Below, one piece after another: positions 7,928 to 12,973 of a DNA stretch of 12,973 nucleotides (position 1 is its first letter; each line of letters starts with the position of its first letter). The notes beneath the pieces were generated by a model. The model was given only the letters and a program-made list of their open reading frames with translations. It made no database searches and was not told the DNA's origin. Source of the stretch: Firmicutes bacterium UBA6226 (GTDB taxonomy: Bacteria > Bacillota_A > Clostridia > Peptostreptococcales > Acidaminobacteraceae). Where the stretch lies: assembly GCA_002441045.1 (NCBI GenBank), contig DJWQ01000154.1, positions 1-12,973 of the forward strand, read 5' to 3'. A program made the position numbers and the translations under genes.

Positions 7928-7951
7928 ATTATCAATTTAGTTATTGACAAT
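7928..7951. promoter_or_regulatory. Inverted repeat overlapping the -35 box (possible operator)
   Basis: ATTATCAAT (7928-7936) and ATTGACAAT (7943-7951) are inverted copies pairing at 8 of 9 positions around a 6-base centre, TTAGTT. The right arm contains the TTGACA -35 box of the TetR-gene promoter, so a protein bound here would block transcription. Which protein binds is not known. Confidence 0.4.
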
Positions 7952-7972
7952 CTTATCAAAAAACATTATCAT
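7944..7972 (+). promoter_or_regulatory. Sigma-A promoter of the TetR/phasin/DegV operon
   Basis: TTGACA (7944-7949) is a perfect -35 box, followed after exactly 17 bases by TATCAT (7967-7972), one mismatch from the -10 consensus. It lies about 47 bases before the GTG start at 8020, and no other good promoter is visible in the interval. Confidence 0.7.
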
Positions 7973-7983
7973 ATAAATATAAA

Positions 7984-7999
7984 TCGGACGTATGACCGA
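7984..7999. promoter_or_regulatory. Imperfect palindrome downstream of -10, candidate TetR operator
   Basis: TCGGACGTATGACCGA is a 16-bp palindrome with 6 of 8 pairs matching and perfect TCGG/CCGA arms. It lies between the -10 box and the regulator's ribosome binding site, around the expected start of transcription. TetR-family proteins commonly repress their own genes from such sites. It is also the only GC-rich patch in an AT-rich leader. Confidence 0.5.
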
Positions 8000-8019
8000 A
8001 TTACGGGGGTGATGCTATT

Positions 8020-8595
8020 GTGTCTACTGAAACAAATGAACAAACGCAATCGGAAAGAATATTATTAGCAGCGAACACATGTATATCGACTAGAGGTTAC
8101 GCAAATGTTTCAATGAGAGATATTGCTGATGAGGCGGGAGTAGCTTTAAGCCAGTTAAATTATTATTTTAAAAACAAGGAGGGATTGTTTAAAGAAGTTG
8201 TAAGAATGATGATTTCAAAGTATTTAAAGGAGATTGAGGCATCATTAAAGCAGGAAAATTCACCTCGCAAAAGAGCAAAAGGCTTAATTAATTACTTTAA
8301 AAATATGTTGCAACATAATCCGGAACTTTTCAGATTGCTCTATGATTTTACAGGGTTAGCTATTTGGTCTCCTGTATTTAGTAGTTTGCTTAGTGAATTA
8401 TTTAAAGAGTTATCGGACATGATTGAAAAATATATTTTTAAAGATCTTCAATTAAAGGAATTAAAAGGCTATTCAACAAAAACTTTGTCTCGGTTGATTT
8501 TAGGGTCGATGTTTGGTACAGGTATTCAGGTTTTACTTGACCAAGATGAAGAATTGCCTGAAGCATTAAACGCTATGCAAATATTATTTGAATAA
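8020..8595 (+). CDS. TetR/AcrR-family transcriptional regulator
   Basis: Ligand-responsive DNA-binding repressor, 191 residues. The N-terminal helix-turn-helix domain is clear: ERILLAANTCISTRGYANVS (12-31), then MRDIADEAGVALSQLNYYFKNKEGLF (about 32-57), with the family's typical YYFKNKEGLF end. The C-terminal part (about 65-190) is helical and variable, as expected for a ligand-binding and dimerisation domain. The start is GTG at 8020, supported by GGGGGTG at 8004-8010. A nearby ATG at 8012 is in another frame. It lies first in a probable operon with the phasin-like and DegV genes, behind a strong promoter that carries two operator-like dyads, so self-repression is likely. The inducer is unknown; a fatty acid or acyl-CoA would suit the neighbours, but that is a guess. 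Confidence 0.88.
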   Translation: MSTETNEQTQSERILLAANTCISTRGYANVSMRDIADEAGVALSQLNYYFKNKEGLFKEVVRMMISKYLKEIEASLKQENSPRKRAKGLINYFKNMLQHNPELFRLLYDFTGLAIWSPVFSSLLSELFKELSDMIEKYIFKDLQLKELKGYSTKTLSRLILGSMFGTGIQVLLDQDEELPEALNAMQILFE

Positions 8596-8620
8596 GTATA
8601 TGAAAGTGAGGTAATTTATT

Positions 8621-8971
8621 ATGGCAGGATTAATTGAAAAGTCAGTCAATTTAGGTCTTGGGTTGTTTTCTTACTCTAGAGAAAAAATTGAAGAAGTGGT
8701 TGATGAATTGGTGAATAAAGGTGAAGTTACTAGGAAAGATGCAAAGGATCTGGTTAATGATTTAGTGAAAAAAGGCGAAGAACAACGTGAAGATTTCAAG
8801 AAAATGGTCAAGGATGAAATCTTAGAAGCTATAGAGGCAAAAGATATTGCCCGCAAAGAAGATCTCATGGAAAAAGAGGACTTCAGAAAGATTATAAGAG
8901 AAGAGTTAATTGATATATTAAGAGAGAAAGAAATAGCTACAAAGAAGGATATAAACGATTTAAAAAAATAG
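8621..8971 (+). CDS. Phasin-like coiled-coil protein
   Basis: A 116-residue, highly charged protein. A short hydrophobic start (MAGLIEKSVNLGLGLFSYSR, 1-20) leads into a long amphipathic helix rich in Lys and Glu with VDELVNKGEVTRKDAKDLVN and a second related VNDLVKKGEEQRED segment. This looks like the small Clostridia proteins annotated as phasin-family or polyhydroxyalkanoate-synthesis-regulator-like, which often begin with the same LxLGxxSxxxEKxEExVDELVxxGE pattern (recalled). Classical phasins coat polyhydroxyalkanoate granules. No PHA synthase is seen here, so binding to a membrane or lipid surface is the more cautious inference. The C-terminal third contains several KEDL/KEDF/KKDI repeats, suggesting a coiled coil. 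GAAAGTGAGG lies upstream of the ATG and the gene follows the regulator by 25 bp, so it is probably co-transcribed. Confidence 0.65.
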   Translation: MAGLIEKSVNLGLGLFSYSREKIEEVVDELVNKGEVTRKDAKDLVNDLVKKGEEQREDFKKMVKDEILEAIEAKDIARKEDLMEKEDFRKIIREELIDILREKEIATKKDINDLKK

Positions 8972-9068
8972 GATTTTGATTGGTCAGTTAAAAGACAGAA
9001 CGACGGTAGATTTTCAAATGTTGGTTATGTCTTTAGCTGAGCAATCTATTAATTGGGAGGTGTTAGAA

Positions 9069-9935
9069 ATGGGAATAGCTATAGTTACCGACTCAAATTG
9101 TGATTTACCCATTGAATATATTTCCAAAAACAATGTACATGTTATTCCATTTACCTTTGTACTAAATGGGATTAATTATACAGATGATTTTGGAAAATCT
9201 TTAAGTTACAAGGAATTTTACGATGGAATTCGAAATGGAAGTATGCCAACAACTGCTCAGATTACTGCATATACTTTTGAAAATGAGTTTAGAAGTTTTG
9301 TTTCAAAAGGAGATTCAGTTATCTATATAGGTTTCTCATCCGCTCTAAGTGAAACGTTTAATGGTTCTGTTCTAGCTAGAAATAAAATAATGGAAGCGGA
9401 CCCAGAAGCAGATATAACGGTGATTGATTCGAAAAGCGCTTCTGTTGGTCAGGGCTTATTGGTGTACTATGCGTGCGAGATGTTAAATCAAGGAAAATCT
9501 AAACAAGAAATCGTAGATTGGATTGAGTCTAACAAACTCAAGGTAAATCACTGGTTTACTATAGATAATTTGGAACATTTAAAGAGAGGGGGACGAATAT
9601 CAGCCACCAGTGCAGCTATAGGTGGTTTGCTTGAAGTTAAACCGGTTTTAAATGTCTCTAATGATGGAAGCCTTAACGTTGTAAAAAAAATTAGAGGAAG
9701 AAAAAAATCAATCAGGACTTTATTTGAAGAATTTAAAACTCGTGCCATTAAACCAGAAGAACAGATGATATATATCGCTCATGGTGATTGTATAGAAGAT
9801 GCAGAGTATCTAAAATCTCTGATTCTGAGTGAGACAACGCCCAAAGATATCGTAATAAATAGTTTAGGGCCAATTATAGGGACCCATACAGGACCAGGCA
9901 TGGTAGGTGTATTTTTTTTAGGGAAAGAAAGATAG
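9069..9935 (+). CDS. DegV-family fatty-acid-binding protein
   Basis: DegV/FakB proteins hold a single fatty acid and, with a partner kinase (FakA), present it for phosphorylation and phospholipid synthesis. The 288-residue product has the family landmarks: IVTDSNCDLP (about 4-13), PTTAQIT (about 60-66), GFSSALSETFNGS (about 86-98), HLKRGGRIS (about 171-179), and GPIIGTHTGPG near the end, where the HTGPG motif closes the lipid pocket. The open frame extends back to a TTG at 8976, but GGGAGGTG at 9055-9062 sits 6 bases before the ATG at 9069 and family similarity begins at MGIAIVTDS, so 9069 is the start. Length matches the usual 280 or so. No FakA-type kinase is in the window; a partner encoded elsewhere is likely. 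It is probably the third gene of the TetR operon. Confidence 0.92.
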   Translation: MGIAIVTDSNCDLPIEYISKNNVHVIPFTFVLNGINYTDDFGKSLSYKEFYDGIRNGSMPTTAQITAYTFENEFRSFVSKGDSVIYIGFSSALSETFNGSVLARNKIMEADPEADITVIDSKSASVGQGLLVYYACEMLNQGKSKQEIVDWIESNKLKVNHWFTIDNLEHLKRGGRISATSAAIGGLLEVKPVLNVSNDGSLNVVKKIRGRKKSIRTLFEEFKTRAIKPEEQMIYIAHGDCIEDAEYLKSLILSETTPKDIVINSLGPIIGTHTGPGMVGVFFLGKER

Positions 9936-9952
9936 TTATGTTGTCGTTTTCA

Positions 9953-9985
9953 CTAATATTTAAAAAGGTATATTAGCTTACTAAT
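9953..9985. repeat. Overlapping small dyads upstream of the UbiB gene
   Basis: CTAATAT (9953-9959) is inverted at 9970-9976 (ATATTAG), and ATTAG (9972-9976) is inverted again at 9981-9985 (CTAAT). Three alternating CTAAT/ATTAG units in 33 bases could be a binding site for a regulator of the downstream gene, or chance in AT-rich DNA. Confidence 0.25.
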
Positions 9986-9990
9986 GTTTA

Positions 9991-10041
9991 AGCAGATATA
10001 GATGACAGAGCGTCTTTTTAATCTATATCTGCTATTTCTTT
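9991..10041 (+). terminator. Perfect 13-bp dyad followed by T-rich tail, probable terminator
   Basis: AGCAGATATAGAT (9991-10003) is exactly inverted at 10021-10033 around a 17-base centre, followed by ATTTCTTTT. It lies 55 bases after the DegV stop and 41 bases before the UbiB start. The stem is strong by length but AT-rich, and the T-tract is interrupted. An operator or attenuator is an alternative. Confidence 0.55.
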
Positions 10042-10074
10042 TATAAAAAATGAGATTAGACTGAGTGGTGATAA

Positions 10075-11766
10075 ATGATGGCGGTTAGTAAATATAGAAA
10101 ATTTAAGAGATCCAAGCAAATTGTTACGATTTTTGTAAATCATGGATTTGGCACGTTAATAGACAGATTAGGCATCCTTAAATATCTTAAAATAGAGAAG
10201 CAAACCAAAGAATATACAGAGAGGGAAAATTTAAAATTATCAGTTGGTGAGAGGTTGAAATTATCTTTCGAAGAATTGGGGCCGACATTTATAAAATTAG
10301 GTCAAATCATGAGTACTAGACCAGACTTATTGCCTCGTGACATTATACACGAGCTGGAAAAACTTCAAGATGCAGTGGCTCCATTTCCCATAACTGAAGT
10401 AAGGGAAGTAATAGAATTTGAGTTGGGAGATAAACTTGAAAACATATTCAGAGAGTTTAAAGAGGAACCTATAGCTGCAGCCTCTATTGGTCAAGTCCAT
10501 CGTGCAAAATTATTATCGGGTAAAGAAGTGGTAGTAAAAGTTCAAAGACCAAATATCGAGAAAAATATTGAGCTTGATATAGGTATATTAAAAGATCTGG
10601 CAGATTTTATTGATAATCGAACTAGGTTTGGAAAACTTTATAGCTTTAGCAAAATGGTGGAAGAATTTGAGACTACTTTAACGAATGAATTAGACTTTAG
10701 AATGGAAGGAGAAAATGCGGAAACTTTTAAAGTGAATTTCGAGGATGATGCCAATGTAATTGTTCCAGAGATTAGTTGGATTCATACAACTAATCGTGTT
10801 TTAACAATGGAAGAAATCCAAGGGGCTTCGTTAAAGAATTTTGAAGTATTAGATCAATTAGGGTTGGATAAAACAATAATTGCAAGAAATTTAGCTAATT
10901 CTATTTTATATCAGATATTACGGGATGGTTTCTTCCACGGGGATCCTCATCCGGGGAATATAATGGTGCTTGAGAATAATACAATAGCATTTTTAGATTT
11001 AGGTATGATAGGACAATTGAACAATCATAGGAAAAACCAATTCCTGAAAATGTTGATGGGAATAACGCTGAAAGATAGTAAACTGATTGTTCAAGCAATT
11101 GTTGAACTTGATGCAATGTCAGAAAGAATCAATATGAGAAACCTGGAAAAAGATATTGATCGATTGAGAGATCAAGTATTGTCGGTTCCATTAAGTCAAA
11201 TAAAAATTGGTGAAGTTTTTAATGAAATTTTTGATTTGGCATTTTCTTATAATATTATGATTCCTGGAGAATTTACCATGCTTGCCAAATCCCTTATTAC
11301 GCTGGAAGGGTTGGTTGAAAAATTGGATCCAGAGCTAAATGTCTTGGAAATTGCCGAACCTATTGCGGGAAAGTTGGTTTTTACATTAATTACCCCAGAG
11401 AAAATTGGTAGGGAAATCCTGGGTGGCGCTATGGACTACAGCAATCTTGTTCGAAAATTCCCTTCTATTTTCTTGAATTTTCTAGATAAAATGGAACACG
11501 ATGACTTTACAGTGCAACTTAAGCTTAAAGAGGCAGACCGATATGCGCAAAAGCTTGATAAGGCATTTAACCGGTTATCAATCAGCCTAGTGTTGCTATC
11601 CTTAAGTATAGTAATCGCAGGAACAATCGTTGGATTAAGTTTAACTGATGTGGAAGGATCTAATTTTATAACAGTCGCAAGTACAACACTAAGAGGCAGC
11701 CTTATCATAGCAGTAAGTACCTTTGTGGCACTGATTATTTCAATTTTCAGATCAAAACGAATATAA
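10075..11766 (+). CDS. AarF/ABC1/UbiB-family atypical protein kinase-like protein
   Basis: The family has a protein-kinase fold and weak ATPase activity; it supports quinone synthesis in aerobes and lipid-linked functions in organisms without quinones. The product has 563 residues. Visible motifs: KLGQ (74-77) within GPTFIKLGQIMSTRPDLLP, the family's invariant nucleotide-loop blocker; alanine-rich loop AAASIGQ (134-140); Lys155 in VVKVQRP; Glu205-Asp207 (NELDFRMEGEN); catalytic FHGDPHPGN (287-295, Asp290 and Asn295); and DLG (Asp308). Two C-terminal hydrophobic helices (about 499-523 and 540-558) anchor it in the membrane. GAGTGGTG precedes ATG ATG at 10075; the second ATG is an equally possible start. 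In Clostridia this gene is often near DegV and phasin-like genes (recalled). The target is unknown, and a ubi symbol would be misleading here. Confidence 0.93.
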   Translation: MMAVSKYRKFKRSKQIVTIFVNHGFGTLIDRLGILKYLKIEKQTKEYTERENLKLSVGERLKLSFEELGPTFIKLGQIMSTRPDLLPRDIIHELEKLQDAVAPFPITEVREVIEFELGDKLENIFREFKEEPIAAASIGQVHRAKLLSGKEVVVKVQRPNIEKNIELDIGILKDLADFIDNRTRFGKLYSFSKMVEEFETTLTNELDFRMEGENAETFKVNFEDDANVIVPEISWIHTTNRVLTMEEIQGASLKNFEVLDQLGLDKTIIARNLANSILYQILRDGFFHGDPHPGNIMVLENNTIAFLDLGMIGQLNNHRKNQFLKMLMGITLKDSKLIVQAIVELDAMSERINMRNLEKDIDRLRDQVLSVPLSQIKIGEVFNEIFDLAFSYNIMIPGEFTMLAKSLITLEGLVEKLDPELNVLEIAEPIAGKLVFTLITPEKIGREILGGAMDYSNLVRKFPSIFLNFLDKMEHDDFTVQLKLKEADRYAQKLDKAFNRLSISLVLLSLSIVIAGTIVGLSLTDVEGSNFITVASTTLRGSLIIAVSTFVALIISIFRSKRI

Positions 11767-11806
11767 CCTAATCAATGAAAAATAACTTTAGAGGTGAAAA
11801 ATTAAT

Positions 11807-12526
11807 ATGGTAGTTGATATGATGCTTTTTTTTGCGATTTATTCATTCTTAGGATGGGTACTTGAAACTGCATTTGCAAGTATAATACACAGAAAATTTA
11901 TCAATAGAGGCTTCCTGATAGGACCCTTTACACCGATTTATGGATTTGGCGGGATTCTTACCGTTTCATATTTTAATTGGAGTCCATTTTCTATAGATGA
12001 TAAATCTTTATTGTTGATTATGAATTTGATTGTTTCAATATTATTAGTTACAATATTGGAGTTTGTTACTGGATTTGCATTGGAAAAAATATTCCATTCA
12101 AAATGGTGGGATTACAGCGATAATTTTTTGAACCTCAAAGGGTATATATGTATTAAATACTCAATTTTATGGGGAGTGCTTGCCTTTGCATTACTTCAGA
12201 TGGTCCATCCAATTGTTATAAATTTAGTTCACATCATTCCGGCTCAGTTAAAAAATTCTGTTGCTATCATTTTCATTGTTTATTTTATTATTGATACTAC
12301 AAAATCTATTGTTGATGTATTGCATTTAAGAAAAACAATTTTACATTATTCTGAGCTATCGGTGCGGGTATATAAAGATAAGGTTATAAAATATAAAAGG
12401 ATATTTCTTGCCTTTCCTAAATTACTATTCTTAAATGCGGGTATTATAAATCGCGATGTGAGGAGAATTTTGAATGGTAGAGTTAATAAAATCAAAACTG
12501 AATTTAAAAATAAATTTCAACCTTGA
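11807..12526 (+). CDS. CmpB-family putative permease (multi-spanning membrane protein)
   Basis: A 239-residue membrane protein of the family labelled putative ABC-transporter permease (ABC_trans_CmpB). Signature segments: GWVLETAFASI (16-26), NRGFLIGPFTPIYGFG (33-48), LEFVTGFALEKIFHSKWWDYS (84-104) and NLKGYICIKYSILWG (109-123). Hydrophobic helices are at about 5-27, 34-55, 68-92, 114-134 and 150-168, followed by a basic cytoplasmic tail. GAGGTG lies about 11 bases before the ATG. The transport function of this family is not established; it usually has no ATPase partner nearby, and none is seen here. It follows the UbiB gene by 40 bp and overlaps the next gene by 53 bp, so the three are likely co-transcribed. 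Confidence 0.85.
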   Translation: MVVDMMLFFAIYSFLGWVLETAFASIIHRKFINRGFLIGPFTPIYGFGGILTVSYFNWSPFSIDDKSLLLIMNLIVSILLVTILEFVTGFALEKIFHSKWWDYSDNFLNLKGYICIKYSILWGVLAFALLQMVHPIVINLVHIIPAQLKNSVAIIFIVYFIIDTTKSIVDVLHLRKTILHYSELSVRVYKDKVIKYKRIFLAFPKLLFLNAGIINRDVRRILNGRVNKIKTEFKNKFQP

Positions 12527-12973
12527 AAAAGAATATTGCGATTGTGTTCATGATTTGATTGATCACGAAAAGGTAAAATCAATGAAAAATTATATGCAAC
12601 ATGGGGATATTAGTTGTTACTCCCACAGTCTACATGTGTCATATACAAGTTTTCGATTATGTAAGAAACTTGGGCTGGACTACCTTTCTGCAGCAAGGGG
12701 TGGGCTGCTTCATGATTTTTTCTTGTATGACTGGCACGCTGATAAAAAAACTTACACTGGGCTACATGGATTTGTTCATCCTGGCATAGCATTGCAAAAT
12801 GCTAATGAGTATTTTGCACTGAATAATATCGAGAAGGACATTATTGAAAAACATATGTGGCCATTAACAATAAGGCTACCAAGATATAAGGAGGCTTATG
12901 TCGTCCTAATGGTAGATAAATATTGTGCCTTTTCTGAAACATTGAATTTAATACCTAGATTCTACGTGCAATC
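12474..12973 (+). CDS. HD-domain hydrolase, partial at the window end
   Basis: Probable metal-dependent phosphohydrolase of the HD superfamily; substrate unknown. The frame is open from ATG at 12474 to the last base (166 codons visible), so it continues beyond the window. AGGAG at 12461-12465 lies 8 bases before the ATG. The visible protein carries His43 and His51 (MQHGDISCYSHSLHV), the doublet His80-Asp81 (GGLLHDFFLYDWH), His98 and His102 (GLHGFVHPGIA), His127 (IEKHMWPL) and Asp148 (MVDKYCAF), the order expected for an HD domain that binds two metals. The HDFFLYDWH and HGFxHP motifs match a group of Clostridia HD proteins I recall as putative HD superfamily hydrolases, sometimes beside CmpB-family genes. 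It starts inside the end of the previous gene, so translation is probably coupled. Confidence 0.85.
   Translation, partial: MVELIKSKLNLKINFNLEKEYCDCVHDLIDHEKVKSMKNYMQHGDISCYSHSLHVSYTSFRLCKKLGLDYLSAARGGLLHDFFLYDWHADKKTYTGLHGFVHPGIALQNANEYFALNNIEKDIIEKHMWPLTIRLPRYKEAYVVLMVDKYCAFSETLNLIPRFYVQ

Noticed and set aside
8976..9068. A 31-residue N-terminal extension of the DegV protein from a TTG start
   Set aside because: GGGAGGTG is ideally placed before the ATG at 9069, family similarity starts there, and the TTG has no ribosome binding site.
12601..12792. Short open frames of about 60 codons on either strand near the window end
   Set aside because: They overlap the HD hydrolase frame, which has clear HD motifs and stays open to the end of the window.

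Overview
The window looks like the chromosome of a low-GC Firmicute, most likely a Clostridia-class anaerobe. The grounds are AT-rich coding sequence, strong GGAGG-type ribosome binding sites, TTG and GTG starts, a phasin-like/DegV/UbiB gene set and a CmpB-type membrane protein. Genus and species cannot be read from the sequence. It has two parts: a degraded mobile-element region (about 1-7878) and a more AT-rich, chromosomal-looking gene cluster (about 7944 to the end).

Mobile region. At the left is an ArdA-like antirestriction gene (36-1595) of the kind carried by Firmicute integrative conjugative elements (ICEs). Its last 15 codons lie inside an 88-bp terminal inverted repeat. This repeat (1547-1634) and its inverted partner (4933-5020; 87 of 88 positions identical) bracket three consecutive, overlapping tyrosine recombinase genes on the minus strand (4867-3635, 3648-2650, 2663-1647). 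Nothing else is inside. This is the architecture of a Recombinase-in-Trio (RIT) element, about 3.47 kb. On the right the repeat abuts a large serine recombinase gene that has lost its catalytic N-terminal half (homology from about 5040, stop at 5897). It is followed by a small recombinase-like protein without a catalytic domain (5898-6314) and an intact large serine recombinase (6316-7878). The two flanks of the RIT element are therefore halves of two different ICE genes. Simple insertion cannot give this. A deletion next to the element, or recombination between two RIT copies that removed the ICE interior, would explain it.

Chromosomal-looking region. After a short intergenic stretch with a good sigma-A promoter (TTGACA, 17-bp spacer, TATCAT) and two operator-like dyads come a TetR-family regulator (8020-8595), a phasin-like coiled-coil protein (8621-8971) and a DegV fatty-acid-binding protein (9069-9935), probably one autoregulated operon. 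A 13-bp perfect dyad (9991-10033) separates it from an AarF/UbiB atypical kinase (10075-11766). Next are a CmpB-family putative permease (11807-12526) and an HD-domain hydrolase that overlaps it by 53 bp and runs off the window end (12474-12973). The set of lipid- and membrane-related proteins suggests a lipid or membrane homeostasis locus, which is inference.

No tRNA, rRNA, CRISPR array or origin of replication was recognised.
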